This document shows positions 7,832 to 17,207 of a stretch of 64,000 bases of DNA, in pieces (the first letter of the stretch is position 1; each line of letters opens with the position of its first letter). The position numbers were made by a program, and so were the translations under genes. Under the pieces are notes generated by a model. The model was not told the origin of the DNA and did not search any database. It was given only the letters and a program-made list of their open reading frames with translations. Source of the DNA: Microbacterium sp. SORGH_AS_0862 (GTDB taxonomy: Bacteria; Actinomycetota; Actinomycetes; Actinomycetales; Microbacteriaceae); assembly GCF_030818795.1 (NCBI RefSeq), contig NZ_JAUTAY010000001.1, positions 992,001-1,056,000 on the forward strand, read 5' to 3'.

Positions 7832-9018
7832 TGACCGACGCATGGGGCGAGCTGCTCGCGAGATGGCGCGCGGGCGCCGCGGAGCGGGAGCGCGAGCGGG
7901 ATCTCCCGTTCGCGGCCGTCGACGAGCTGCGGGCGCAGCGCTTCGGCGCCCTCCGTCTGCCGCGGATCGTCGGCGGCGCTGAGGCGTCGCTGGTCGACGT
8001 GCTCGCGCGCGTCGTGGAGCTTGCCGAGGTCGACTCGAATCTCGCGCACATCTGGCGCGGGCACATCGCCTTCGTCGAGCAGCTCCGCTGGGACGGCTGG
8101 CACACGGACACGGCAACCCGCTGGCTTCCTCGTCTCGCGGCCGGAGAGGTCATGGGCAACGCGTTCAGCGAACGCCAGGAGACGGCGCAGCTGACAACGC
8201 GGCTCACGGACACCGGCCACGACGGCCTGCGGGTGACGGGCACCAAGCACTACACGACGGGCTCGCTGTACGCCGATTGGGTCCATGTGGCGGCCGTCGA
8301 CGCCTCCGGCGAGCGCGTCGCCCTGGCGGTGCGCTCCGATGCGCCCGGGGTGAGCATCGTGGACGACTGGGACGGATTCGGGCAGCCTCTGACCGCCTCG
8401 GGTACGACGATCCTGGATGCGGTGGCGGTCGATCCCGGCGACGTGTTCCCTCTGGGCGGGCGGGACGAGGATCGCCACCGCGTCGTCGGGGGCGTCTATC
8501 AGCTGACCCTTCTGGCCGTGATCGCGGGGATCGCCCGCAGGGCGGTCGCCGACACGGTGGCCTTCGTGCGCCCGCGACGACGCACCTTCGGCTTCGCCGG
8601 CGAGACGCGGCCCGTCGACGACCCGCTTGTGCAGGTCGTCGTGGGTGAGATCAGCGCCGCCGCGTCCGCCGCACGGCGGATCGTGCTCAGCGTCGCGGCA
8701 GATCTGGACGCCGCCGCGGGGGCCCACGACGGCGCCGCGCTGCGCGACATCGAGCTGGAGGTGTACCGCGCGCAGCAGACGGTCATCGAGCTCGTGCTTG
8801 CCGCCACCAGCCGGCTGTTCGAGGTCGGCGGCGCGAGCGCGACGTCGCGCACGCTGGGCCTGGATCGGCACTGGCGCAATGTGCGCACGATCGCCTCCCA
8901 CAATCCCGTTCTCCAGCGGGTGCGCGCGGTCGGCCGTTTCGAGCTGGACGGGACGATTCCCGCCTGGCAGGCGCCCGGCGCGCCGACCGGCGTCCCCGCG
9001 ACGGGTTCGGTCGCATGA
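7831..9018 (+). CDS. DszC/SfnB-like acyl-CoA dehydrogenase-fold monooxygenase 1
   Basis: A 395-residue protein of the acyl-CoA dehydrogenase fold, in the branch that contains DszC (dibenzothiophene monooxygenase) and SfnB. Features include the helical N-terminal domain, the motif VTGTKHYTTGSLYADWV (flavin and substrate domain start), DWDGFGQPLTASGTT and the C-terminal helical domain with RLFEVGGASATSRTLGLDRHWRN. Members use reduced FMN from a partner reductase to oxidise sulfur or other heteroatoms. No flavin reductase gene is visible nearby. It overlaps the next gene by ATGA. Confidence 0.8.
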   Translation: MTDAWGELLARWRAGAAERERERDLPFAAVDELRAQRFGALRLPRIVGGAEASLVDVLARVVELAEVDSNLAHIWRGHIAFVEQLRWDGWHTDTATRWLPRLAAGEVMGNAFSERQETAQLTTRLTDTGHDGLRVTGTKHYTTGSLYADWVHVAAVDASGERVALAVRSDAPGVSIVDDWDGFGQPLTASGTTILDAVAVDPGDVFPLGGRDEDRHRVVGGVYQLTLLAVIAGIARRAVADTVAFVRPRRRTFGFAGETRPVDDPLVQVVVGEISAAASAARRIVLSVAADLDAAAGAHDGAALRDIELEVYRAQQTVIELVLAATSRLFEVGGASATSRTLGLDRHWRNVRTIASHNPVLQRVRAVGRFELDGTIPAWQAPGAPTGVPATGSVA

Positions 9019-10205
9019 GCGTCGGATCGGCCGCCCTGGTGCGCGAGTTCGACGCGGTCTTCGACGCCGTCGGACAGGAAGCCGTCGCGCGAGAACGGGA
9101 GCGGCGGTTGCCGCACGCAGAAGTCGAGGCGCTGCGTGACGCCGGCTTCACCCGCGTGACTCTTCCCGTCGCGCTCGGCGGGCGCGGGGCGGGCCCGTCG
9201 CAGCTGTTCGAGCTGCTGGCGGAGCTCGCACGCCGCGATCCGAACCTCGCGCAGCTGCTGCGGTCGCACTTCGCGTTCGTCGACCGGACCCTGCTCTCAC
9301 CGCCCGGGGCCCGCCGCGACCGCCTGCTGGCGCGGGTCGCCGGGGGAGCGATCCACGGGAACGCGACGTTCGAGCGGGGACCTGCCTCCGTCGGCCACGT
9401 CGCCACGGCGGTCACCCGCGACGCACGCGGCCTGCGCCTGGACGGGCGGAAGTTCTATTCGACCGGCACGCTGTTCGCCGACACGGTCGGCGTCCTCGCC
9501 GAGTACGAGGGCGAGCAGGTCAGCGTGATGCTCGACACCACGGCGAGCGGAGTCGAACGCGTCGACGACTGGCGGGGGTTCGGCCAGCGCCTGACGGGCA
9601 GCGGCACGACGATCTTCCGCGACGTGCGCATCGAGGAGGACGACATCATCGCCCGGGAGCAGGGGCGGGTGAGCCACGCCGGCGCTTTCGTGCAGCTCGT
9701 GCTGCTCGCGGCCGCCGCAGGGATCGGGCGCGCCGTGCTCGACGATGCGCGCACCTATGTCCGCACCCGCACGCGCGGATTCAGCCACGGGGTGGCCCGC
9801 AGGACGCAGGACGATCCGCTCGTGCAGGAGGTCGTCGGCGACATCGCCTCGGCCTCGTTCGCGGCCGACGCCGCGCTGGCCGCCGCATCCGCCGCTCTCG
9901 ACGCCTCGACCGAGGCCGTGCTGTCCGGCGACGACGAACGGGCCCGCCCCGCGGTCGCTGCGGCGGATCGGGCCGTCACCGCGGCGCAGCTGGTGATCCT
10001 CCCCGCCGTCCTGGAGGCCGCGAACCGCCTGTTCGAGGTCGGCGGTGCGAGCGCGCTCGATGCCGACCGTGCTCTGGATCGCCACTGGCGCAACGCACGC
10101 ACGCTCGCCTCGCACAACCCCTTACGGTTCAAAGCGCGCGCACTGGGCGCGCACGAGCTGACCGGCACGCCGCTCGCGTCCTGGTGGACGGTCGGAGAGA
10201 CCTGA
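9015..10205 (+). CDS. DszC/SfnB-like acyl-CoA dehydrogenase-fold monooxygenase 2
   Basis: A 396-residue paralogue of the preceding protein, with the same landmarks: LDGRKFYSTGTLFAD, DWRGFGQRLTGSGTT and RLFEVGGASALDADRALDRHWRN. The pair probably arose by tandem duplication. They could form a hetero-oligomer or take successive substrates, which sequence cannot settle. It starts in a 4-base overlap with the first copy. The 102-base gap after it is GC-rich with no clear terminator, so the next monooxygenase is probably in the same operon. Confidence 0.8.
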   Translation: MSVGSAALVREFDAVFDAVGQEAVARERERRLPHAEVEALRDAGFTRVTLPVALGGRGAGPSQLFELLAELARRDPNLAQLLRSHFAFVDRTLLSPPGARRDRLLARVAGGAIHGNATFERGPASVGHVATAVTRDARGLRLDGRKFYSTGTLFADTVGVLAEYEGEQVSVMLDTTASGVERVDDWRGFGQRLTGSGTTIFRDVRIEEDDIIAREQGRVSHAGAFVQLVLLAAAAGIGRAVLDDARTYVRTRTRGFSHGVARRTQDDPLVQEVVGDIASASFAADAALAAASAALDASTEAVLSGDDERARPAVAAADRAVTAAQLVILPAVLEAANRLFEVGGASALDADRALDRHWRNARTLASHNPLRFKARALGAHELTGTPLASWWTVGET

Positions 10206-10307
10206 ACCGGCCCGGCCGTTCTCGCCCGCCGCGTCCGCACCCGGCACGCGCCGACAGCGCCCGAGTAGCCGCCCCGCCCCGCCCGAGAACCTGACCGAGA
10301 GAGATCC

Positions 10308-11651
10308 ATGCCCGAGCCCAAGAAGCTCATCCTCAACCTGTTCGAGATGAACACGGTCAGCCACATCACGCACGGACTCTGGCGTCTGCCCGGCAACAAC
10401 CGGCACCGTCACGGCGAGATCGCCTACTGGCAGGAGCTCGCGCAGCTCGCCGAGGAGGGCGGGTTCGACGCGATCTTCCTGGCCGACGTCGTGGGCGCCT
10501 ACGACGTGTTCCGCGACGGGCCCGAAACGGCCGTGCGCGAGGGACTGCAGATCCCCTCGCACGATCCCCTGCTCGTCGTGCCGCTCATGGCCGCGGTGAC
10601 CCGCCGGCTGGGCTTCGGGGTGACCTTCTCGACGAGCTACGAACCGCCGTTCACCTTCGCCCGGCGCATGTCCACCCTCGACGCCCTGACGCGGGGGCGC
10701 GTGGGATGGAACATCGTCACGTCCTACCTGCCCAACGCCGCGCGCAACTTCGGCCTGGACGAGCAGATCCCGCACGACGAGCGGTACCGCATCGCCGACG
10801 AGTTCCTCTCGGTCGTCTACGCCCTGTGGGAGCGTTCGTGGGACGAGGGCGCCGTCGTCTTCGACGCAGAGGGCGCTCTCGTGACCGATCCGGCGAAGGT
10901 GCACTACATCGACCACGCCGGAGAGCACTTTCGCGTCGCGGGGCCGCACCTCGTCGAGCCGACGCCGCAGCGCACCCCGGTGCTGTTCCAGGCCACGGGT
11001 TCTCCCGCCGGGATCGCCCTCGCCGGCCGGCACGCCGAGGTGGTCTTCACCGGCGGAAAGAGCGCCGACGACTTTCGTCGCAACAGGTCCCGGATGCGAG
11101 AGGCCGCGGCCGCCGCGGGCCGTTCCCCTGACGATCTTCGCTTCCTCGTGCAGGCCGGCATCGTCGTGGGGCGGACCGAGGCGGAAGCGGCGCGGAAGTG
11201 GGACACCTACCGACAGTTCACGAGTCTCGACGGCATCCTCGCGCACGCCGGCGTGCCCCTGGACCTGACGGCCTTCGACGGGTCGCTGACCGTCCGGGAG
11301 GCGGCGGCGCTGGCGGATGCGGACGTCGACGGACTAGGTCTCGCACCGGAGCGGACGGTCGCCGACACCCTCGAGGGGTTCCGACGCAGCCGCGAGGACC
11401 GGTACTTCGTGGTGGGCACCCCCGGAGTCGTGGCCGACGAGATCGAACGGTGGCTCGACGAGGACGGCATCGACGGGATCAACCTGCGGCAGTACCACTC
11501 GTTCGACACGCTTCGCGACGTCGCAGAGCTCGTCGTCCCGGAGCTCCGCCGGCGCGGCCGACTCCGCGACGAGGAAGAGGCCAGCACCCTGCGCGAGCGT
11601 CTCTTCGGCGCCGGCCCCTACCTCCCCGACACCCACCCCGCCCGCCGCTGA
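10308..11651 (+). CDS. NtaA/SnaA/DszA-family FMN-dependent monooxygenase
   Basis: A 447-residue flavin-dependent luciferase-like monooxygenase. The N-terminal PKKLILNLFEMNTVSHI, the GRVGWNIVTS motif and LFQATGSPAGIALA are typical of the NtaA/SnaA/DszA subfamily, which cleaves C-S or C-N bonds using FMNH2 and O2. With the two DszC-like proteins it recalls the seuABC genes for sulfonate-ester use in corynebacteria. I infer a role in releasing sulfite or a simple thiol from an imported organosulfur compound. GAGAGA precedes the ATG. Confidence 0.85.
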   Translation: MPEPKKLILNLFEMNTVSHITHGLWRLPGNNRHRHGEIAYWQELAQLAEEGGFDAIFLADVVGAYDVFRDGPETAVREGLQIPSHDPLLVVPLMAAVTRRLGFGVTFSTSYEPPFTFARRMSTLDALTRGRVGWNIVTSYLPNAARNFGLDEQIPHDERYRIADEFLSVVYALWERSWDEGAVVFDAEGALVTDPAKVHYIDHAGEHFRVAGPHLVEPTPQRTPVLFQATGSPAGIALAGRHAEVVFTGGKSADDFRRNRSRMREAAAAAGRSPDDLRFLVQAGIVVGRTEAEAARKWDTYRQFTSLDGILAHAGVPLDLTAFDGSLTVREAAALADADVDGLGLAPERTVADTLEGFRRSREDRYFVVGTPGVVADEIERWLDEDGIDGINLRQYHSFDTLRDVAELVVPELRRRGRLRDEEEASTLRERLFGAGPYLPDTHPARR

Positions 11652-11726
11652 ACCACGACGCCCGGCTCCCGCCGGGGCGCCCCTCCCCTGCGGGAGCCGA
11701 AGCCTGCGCGCGAACCGGGGCATGCG

Positions 11727-11944
11727 TGTCTCAACCGTGCACGCGAAAGCGCCCACCCACGTGCACAAGCGAGACACGCGCACATCTGCCCGACGAGCCC
11801 AGACCTCCATGTCTCAACCGTTCACGGGAAAGCGCCCCTCCGCGTGCACAAGCGAGACACGCGCACATCTGCCCGACGAGCCCAGACCTCCATGTCTCAA
11901 CCGTTCACGGGAAAGCGCCCCTCCGCGTGCACAAGTGAGACACG
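11727..11944. repeat. Three 52-bp palindromic repeat units, 83-bp period
   Basis: Units occupy 11727-11778, 11810-11861 and 11893-11944. Each is an 18-base arm (GTGTCTCAACCGTGCACG or a close variant), a loop of about 16 bases and an 18-base arm ending GAGACAC. The two 31-base spacers are identical. The last two units differ at only one position. The unit is the same family as at 317-450 in this window, and again lies between convergent genes. The remaining parts of the 11652-12039 gap hold no recognisable gene. Confidence 0.85.
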
Positions 11945-12039
11945 CAACGTCCCAGACACGCATCGGCAGAAGACACGCAGCGCCCCGGAGCACGCAACCG
12001 GCAGAGCACACACCCGTCGGCGCGAGAGGCGGAGCGGGC

Positions 12040-12903
12040 TCAGCGGGCGAAGACGTCGCCCCACGGCGTGGGACCGACGGCGATCGGCCGCCCAGGAGTG
12101 CGCGACCAGCGGCTCCAGCCACCGGGGAACACCCGCGCGTCGATGCCCGCCGCCGCGAGCGCGAGCGCGCTGTGGGCAGAAGCGATCCCCGAGCCGCATG
12201 TCAGGACGAGATCGGCGGATGCGTCTACACCCGCATCCGCGAGCGTCCGGTGCACCTCCGCGGCCGGGCGCAGTCGCCCGTCGGCCTGCATGTGGGCGAG
12301 GGTGGGCACGTTGATCGCGCCGGGGATGTGGCCGGCCGCGGGATCGGCGGTGGGAGCGACACCGCGGTAGTGCTGCGGCGCACGCGCGTCGATCAGGGCG
12401 CCGTACTGCGGTGCACCTGCGGCCGCCTCGATCGAAGCGATCCCCGGGTCGGCGTCGGCGAGCACGATGTTCCCGGGCTCCGGCCTCACATCCCCGCCCT
12501 CCAACAGGCCACCGGCTCCGATCCAGGCGCGGAGTCCCCCGTCCAGCACCCGTACGTCGACGCCCCGGCGGCGCAGCAGCCACCAGGCGCGAGCCGCCGC
12601 CACGCCGTCGTTGTCGTCGTAGGCCACGACGAGATCGCCCGCGTCCAGGCCCCACGCGCGCGCCGCATGCTCGAGGTCGGCGAGCGCGGGGAGCGGATGC
12701 CGGCCCTCCTCCGGGTGTCCCGGGCGCGAGAGCTCGCGCTCGAGATCGACGTAGACGGCGCCCGGCAGGTGTCCCGCGAGATAGGCGGGGCGTCCCTCCG
12801 GCAGATCGAGCCGCCAGCGCACGTCGAGCAGCCGCACCGGGCGCCGAGCATCGGCGAGTGCGCGGCGCAGCTCGTGGGTGTCGATGACGGGTGGCGACGT
12901 CAT
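12040..12903 (-). CDS. sseA: Two-domain rhodanese-type sulfurtransferase
   Basis: A 287-residue protein with two rhodanese domains. The N-terminal one is the inactive structural half (LLDVRWRLDLPEG, LPGAVYVDLERELS) and the C-terminal one bears the catalytic cysteine in LTCGSGIASAHS. The CGSG loop resembles 3-mercaptopyruvate sulfurtransferases more than thiosulfate rhodaneses. It would transfer sulfane sulfur to a thiol or to cyanide. The ATG at 12903 gives the conserved start; an upstream ATG at 12927 is possible. Confidence 0.85.
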   Translation of the reverse strand: MTSPPVIDTHELRRALADARRPVRLLDVRWRLDLPEGRPAYLAGHLPGAVYVDLERELSRPGHPEEGRHPLPALADLEHAARAWGLDAGDLVVAYDDNDGVAAARAWWLLRRRGVDVRVLDGGLRAWIGAGGLLEGGDVRPEPGNIVLADADPGIASIEAAAGAPQYGALIDARAPQHYRGVAPTADPAAGHIPGAINVPTLAHMQADGRLRPAAEVHRTLADAGVDASADLVLTCGSGIASAHSALALAAAGIDARVFPGGWSRWSRTPGRPIAVGPTPWGDVFAR

Positions 12904-13013
12904 ACCGCGAGCCTGCCCCGCCGGCATCCCGCGTTCACGGGGCGTCGCAACAGCGCGTCACCGGGCGTCATACCCCGTCACAGTCCCCCGCCCCCGTCTC
13001 GACGCGCGCACTG

Positions 13014-13041
13014 AATTGCGCACAATTGAATTGCGTGCAAT
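13014..13041. promoter_or_regulatory. OhrR operator upstream of ohrR
   Basis: CAATTGAATTG at 13023-13033 is an inverted repeat centred on 13028 and matches the known core of OhrR sites (CAATT-N-AATTG). It is flanked by AATTGCGCACAATT (13014-13027) and TTGCGTGCAA (13031-13040), so three palindromes overlap just before the ohrR start at 13051. Confidence 0.75.
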
Positions 13042-13050
13042 GCTTTTCGC

Positions 13051-13494
13051 ATGACGGAGACGAGCGGACCGGCGCTGGATCGGATGCTGTGCTTCTCGCT
13101 GTACTCGGCGAGCAGGGCGACGACCCAGGTGTACCGGCGCCTGCTCGAGCCGTGGCAGCTCACCTACCCGCAGTACCTCGTGCTCGTCGAGCTCTGGGAC
13201 CGCGGGCCGCGCACGGTCAGCCAGCTGGGTGAGGGCCTCGGCCTGGATTCAGGCACCCTGTCGCCGCTTCTCAAGCGGCTCGAGAAGGCGGGCCTCGTCA
13301 CCCGGACCCGCGAGGACGCGGACGGACGCGTCGTGACCGTCGCGCCGACCGAGCGCGGCACGGCCCTGCGCGCCGAGATGTCCGAGCTCCCGTCCCAGAT
13401 GTGGAACTGCTACGGACTCGAGCCGGATGCGGCCCGCGCGCTGCTCACCGCCCTCCACTCGCTCACGGACACGTTGCACGCCGACGCCGACTGA
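13051..13494 (+). CDS. ohrR: Organic hydroperoxide-sensing MarR-family repressor
   Basis: A 147-residue winged-helix protein. The redox-sensing cysteine of OhrR is present at residue 14 (MLCFSLYSASRA), and the following YPQYLVLVELW, the recognition helix region (LDSGTLSPLLKRLEKAGLV) and the wing (REDADGRVVTV) match the family. Oxidation of this cysteine by organic peroxides releases DNA. The operator sits immediately upstream, so it represses itself and probably the ohr gene 38 bases downstream. Confidence 0.92.
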   Translation: MTETSGPALDRMLCFSLYSASRATTQVYRRLLEPWQLTYPQYLVLVELWDRGPRTVSQLGEGLGLDSGTLSPLLKRLEKAGLVTRTREDADGRVVTVAPTERGTALRAEMSELPSQMWNCYGLEPDAARALLTALHSLTDTLHADAD

Positions 13495-13532
13495 GTTCCC
13501 CTCCCCCGAAGAATCAACGGAAGGTATCCCCC

Positions 13533-13955
13533 ATGGACGTCCTCTACACCGCAGAAGCCCTCGCCACCGGAGGCGGCCGCAACGGCCACGTCACCACGAG
13601 CGACGGCATCCTCGACGCCGACGTGCGCGTCCCCAAGGAGATGGGCGGAGCGGGCGAGGCCCTGAACCCGGAGCTGCTGTTCGCCGCCGGCTACTCGGCC
13701 TGCTTCCACAGCGCGCTGCAGTCCGTCGCCCGGATGCAGAAGGTCGCCATCCACGACACGAGCGTCGGCGCCCGCGTCGGCATCGGCCCGAACGGCCAGG
13801 GCGGCTTCCAGCTGGCCGTCGAGCTGGAGGTCGTCATCCCGGATCTCCCCGCCGACCAGGCGCAGGCCCTCGCCGACGCGGCACACCAGGTCTGCCCGTA
13901 TTCGAACGCCACCCGCGGCAACATCGAGGTCACGGTGCGAGTCGTCGAGGACTGA
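13533..13955 (+). CDS. ohr: Organic hydroperoxide resistance protein
   Basis: A 140-residue OsmC/Ohr-family thiol peroxidase. Both catalytic cysteines are visible, one in GYSACFHSAL and one in VCPYSNATRGN. It reduces organic and fatty-acid hydroperoxides using lipoylated proteins. The ATG at 13533 gives the normal N-terminus (MDVLYTAEALATGGGRNGHV), preceded by GGAAGG. It is paired with ohrR and convergent, eight bases apart, with kdpE. Confidence 0.95.
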   Translation: MDVLYTAEALATGGGRNGHVTTSDGILDADVRVPKEMGGAGEALNPELLFAAGYSACFHSALQSVARMQKVAIHDTSVGARVGIGPNGQGGFQLAVELEVVIPDLPADQAQALADAAHQVCPYSNATRGNIEVTVRVVED

Positions 13956-13963
13956 CAGGCTCC

Positions 13964-14635
13964 TCAGAGATGGAGGCGGTACCCCATGCCGGTCTCGGTG
14001 AGCAGATGCACCGGGCGGGCGGGGTCCGCCTCCAGCTTCTTGCGCAGCTGCGACATGTAGAGGCGCAGGTACCCCGAATCGTTGACGTTCTCGCTCGCCC
14101 AGATCTCCTTCAGCAGGCTCTGGCGGGTCACCAGCGCACCGGGATGCCGCGCGAGGAACTCCAGCATCCGCCACTCCGTCGGCGTCAGATGCACCCGCGC
14201 GCCCGCACGAGTCACCGTCTTGGTCGCCAGATCCAGCTCGACGTCCCCGAAGCGCACGACGGGATCGTCGACGGATGCGGCGGCGCGCCGTCCGAGCGCG
14301 CGCAGCCGCGCCAGCAGCTCGTCGATCTGGAACGGCTTGGTCACGTAGTCGTCGGCGCCCGCATCCAGCGCGTCGACCTTGTCGGCGGAGCCGGTGCGTC
14401 CGGAGACCACGATGATGGGCGCCGTCGTCCACCCGCGCAGGGCTTCGATCACCTGCACGCCGTCGAGATGCGGCATGCCGAGATCGAGCAGCACGATGTC
14501 GGGGTGCGACTGCGCGGCCAGCGTGATCGCGGCCGCACCGTCGGCTGCGGCGACGACGTCGTAGCCGTGCGCGGCGAGCGTGATCCGCAGGGCCCGCACG
14601 AGCTGGGGATCATCGTCGGCGACCAGGATCTTCAC
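13964..14635 (-). CDS. kdpE: KdpE response regulator
   Basis: A 223-residue OmpR/PhoB-type regulator. The receiver has the acidic pair (ADDDP), phospho-Asp in IVLLDLGMP, Thr/Ser and Lys of the switch (VVSGRTG, YVTKPF), followed by a winged-helix DNA-binding domain (LTPTEWRMLEFLARHPGALV). It starts at a GTG that overlaps the kdpD stop as GTGA and has GGAGGA seven bases upstream, so an ATG-type start further upstream is unlikely. It should activate kdpFABC under potassium limitation. Confidence 0.92.
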   Translation of the reverse strand: MKILVADDDPQLVRALRITLAAHGYDVVAAADGAAAITLAAQSHPDIVLLDLGMPHLDGVQVIEALRGWTTAPIIVVSGRTGSADKVDALDAGADDYVTKPFQIDELLARLRALGRRAAASVDDPVVRFGDVELDLATKTVTRAGARVHLTPTEWRMLEFLARHPGALVTRQSLLKEIWASENVNDSGYLRLYMSQLRKKLEADPARPVHLLTETGMGYRLHL

Positions 14636-17145
14636 GAGCCCATCCTCCCCTCGGATGCGGCATCCGCCGGCCACAGCGGCAGCGAGACGACCATGGTGAG
14701 GCCGCCGCCGGGGGTGTCCTCCGCGGTCAGCGTGCCGCCCATCCCCTCCGCGAAGCCGCGCGAGAGCGCGAGTCCGAGCCCGAGCCCGACCGTGTTGTCG
14801 GTGTCGCCCAGCCGCTGGAACGGCGCGAACATGTCGTCCCGCCGCTCGGCGGGTACGCCCGCACCTCGGTCGACGATGCGGATCTCGGCCCGCTCGGCGA
14901 GGCTGCTGGTCGCCACCCGCACCCGGGCGTCCGGCGGCGAGTGGCGCGCGGCGTTCGCGAGCACGTTCACGATGATCCGTTGCAGCAGCACGGGGTCGGC
15001 CGCGATCGCGGGCAGGGCCGGATCGAGCGCGAGCTCGACCCGGTCGGGACCGAGGCCCAGCTCATCGAGGGCGGCGAGGACCGAGCCTGCGGCATCCACC
15101 GGCGCGAGCGCGACGGCGAGCACACCGGCCTCCACGCGGCTCACGTCGAGCAGGTCGGTCACGAGCGTCGACAGGGTCGCGAGGCTCTCCTCGGCGGTGT
15201 CGAGCAGCTCGCGCCGATCGGAAGGGCTCATGTGCGCTCCGGCGGCCCGAAGGCCGCCGATGGCCGCGACCGCAGCGGCGAGCGGCCGGCGAAGGTCATG
15301 GCTGACCGCTGAGAGCAGGGCCGTGCGCACCTGATCGGTGGCGGCGAGCGCATCGACCTCTCGCGCCGCGGCCGACAGGTCGGTGTGCTCGAGGGCTGCG
15401 GCGAGCTGCGCGACGATCACTTCGAGCAGTCGCCGAGCCGACGCATCCGGATCGGGGCCGTGCAGCTCGAGGACCGCGTCGCCGACCGGGAGCGTCGTGA
15501 AGCCGCCGCCGCGCACCGGCTCGCCGTCGGTGGCGATGACCTCGCCGTCGGCGGCGATCAGGCGCACCCCTGCGAGCCCGAACGCCTCGCGCGTGCGGGT
15601 GATGAGGGCGGGCACCGCACTCTCGCCGCGCAGCACGGATCCGGCCACCGTGGCCAGCAGCTCCGACTCCGCGGCGGCTCGTTCGGCACGGCGGGTGCGT
15701 CGGGCGGCCTGGTCGACGATGTAGCTGACGAGGATCGCGATCACGACGTACAGCCCCAGGGCGAGCGCGTGCAACGGATGCGCGATCGACACGGTGAAGG
15801 TCGGCGCGACGAAGAGGAAGTCCAGCGTCAGCCCCGAGAGGACCGCCGCGAACAGCGCCGGCCAGATGCCGCCCACGAGCGCGACAACCACGACGAGCAG
15901 CTGGAAGGCGAGCACGTCGGAGGTGATCGACTCGTCGCTCCGGAAGGCGAACAGCGCGGCCGACAGCAGCGGACCCGCGGTCAGCGCGATCACGAAACCG
16001 AGGATGCGGCGCTTCACGCTCAGCGCTCCCCGCTGCACCGAGGGCAGCCGCATCCGTCCGCCGGCGGCGGCCGCGTGGCTCACGATGTGCACGTCGATGT
16101 CGCCCGAGAGCCGGATGACGGTGGCCCCGATCCCGGGTCCGGTGGCCGCCGCGGCCCACCGGGAACGGCGGCTGACGCCGATGACGAGCTGGCTCGCGTT
16201 CACGGAGCGGGCGAAGTCGACGAGGGCGCGCGGAACGTCGTCGCCGACGAGCTGGTGGTAGGTGCCGCCGAGGGATTCGACCAGCGCGCGCTGCTGTGCG
16301 AGCGCGCCGGGCGTCGCGCGACGCAGCCCCTCCGCGCTGGACACGTGCACGGCCAGCAGTTCACCGCCGGCCGAACGGGCCGCGATCCTGGCGCCTCGGC
16401 GGAGCAGCGTCTCCCCCTCGGGGCCCCCGGTGAGTGCGACGACCACCCGCTCGCGCGTCTGCCACGTGCCGCGGATGTCGTGCGCGCTCCGATAGTCCTT
16501 GAGCGCGCTGTCGACCTCGTCGGCGAGCCAGAGCAGCGCGAGCTCGCGCAGCGCGGTGAGGTTGCCGAGGCGGAAGTAGTTGGAGAGGGCCGCATCCACC
16601 CGTTCGGCGGGATAGACGAGCCCGGCCGACAGCCGGTCCCGCAGCGACTGCGGCGCGAGATCGACCACCTCGACCTGGTCGGCGCCGCGCACGACGGTGT
16701 CGGGCACGGTCTCGCGCTGCGCGACGCCGGTGATCTGCTCCACCACGTCGCCGAGCGAGGCGATGTGCTGCACGTTGACGGTGGTGATCACGTCGATGCC
16801 CGCGGCGAGCACCTCTTCGACGTCCTGCCAGCGCTTCTCGTTCCGCGATCCTGGGGCGTTCGTGTGGGCGAGCTCGTCGATGAGGGCGACGTCGGGATGC
16901 CGCGCGATGACCGCATCCACATCCATCTCCTCCAGCTCGACGCCCCGATGCGCCCACCGCCGCCTGGGGATCTGCGCGAGCGCCTCGGCCTGCTGCGCCG
17001 TGGCCGCCCGGCCGTGGGTCTCGACGACGGCGATGACGACGTCGAGACCCTCCTGGGCGAGTCTCGCGCCCTCCCGCAGCATCTGGAACGTCTTGCCGAC
17101 GCCCGGCGCCGCGCCCAGCAGCACGCGCAGCCTCCCGCGCTTCAT
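14632..17145 (-). CDS. kdpD: KdpD sensor kinase
   Basis: An 837-residue full-length KdpD. The N-terminal KdpD domain has Walker A GAAPGVGKT and DELAHTNAPGSRNEKRWQDV, then a universal-stress-protein domain (about residues 245-360), four membrane helices of the DUF4118 block (about residues 380-480), a GAF-like region, HisKA (AVSHDLRRPLAAA) and the GHKL ATPase (NVLANAARHSPP, GLGLGLALSRG). It senses potassium limitation and ionic strength and phosphorylates KdpE. It lies downstream of kdpC on the same strand, separated by 228 bases that hold two large hairpins. Confidence 0.95.
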   Translation of the reverse strand: MKRGRLRVLLGAAPGVGKTFQMLREGARLAQEGLDVVIAVVETHGRAATAQQAEALAQIPRRRWAHRGVELEEMDVDAVIARHPDVALIDELAHTNAPGSRNEKRWQDVEEVLAAGIDVITTVNVQHIASLGDVVEQITGVAQRETVPDTVVRGADQVEVVDLAPQSLRDRLSAGLVYPAERVDAALSNYFRLGNLTALRELALLWLADEVDSALKDYRSAHDIRGTWQTRERVVVALTGGPEGETLLRRGARIAARSAGGELLAVHVSSAEGLRRATPGALAQQRALVESLGGTYHQLVGDDVPRALVDFARSVNASQLVIGVSRRSRWAAAATGPGIGATVIRLSGDIDVHIVSHAAAAGGRMRLPSVQRGALSVKRRILGFVIALTAGPLLSAALFAFRSDESITSDVLAFQLLVVVVALVGGIWPALFAAVLSGLTLDFLFVAPTFTVSIAHPLHALALGLYVVIAILVSYIVDQAARRTRRAERAAAESELLATVAGSVLRGESAVPALITRTREAFGLAGVRLIAADGEVIATDGEPVRGGGFTTLPVGDAVLELHGPDPDASARRLLEVIVAQLAAALEHTDLSAAAREVDALAATDQVRTALLSAVSHDLRRPLAAAVAAIGGLRAAGAHMSPSDRRELLDTAEESLATLSTLVTDLLDVSRVEAGVLAVALAPVDAAGSVLAALDELGLGPDRVELALDPALPAIAADPVLLQRIIVNVLANAARHSPPDARVRVATSSLAERAEIRIVDRGAGVPAERRDDMFAPFQRLGDTDNTVGLGLGLALSRGFAEGMGGTLTAEDTPGGGLTMVVSLPLWPADAASEGRMGS

Positions 17146-17207
17146 GCCCTCACCCTAATCTCCCCGGGTCGCCCGCCGATCTTCCCCACTCACGGTGAAC
17201 CGCCGAT

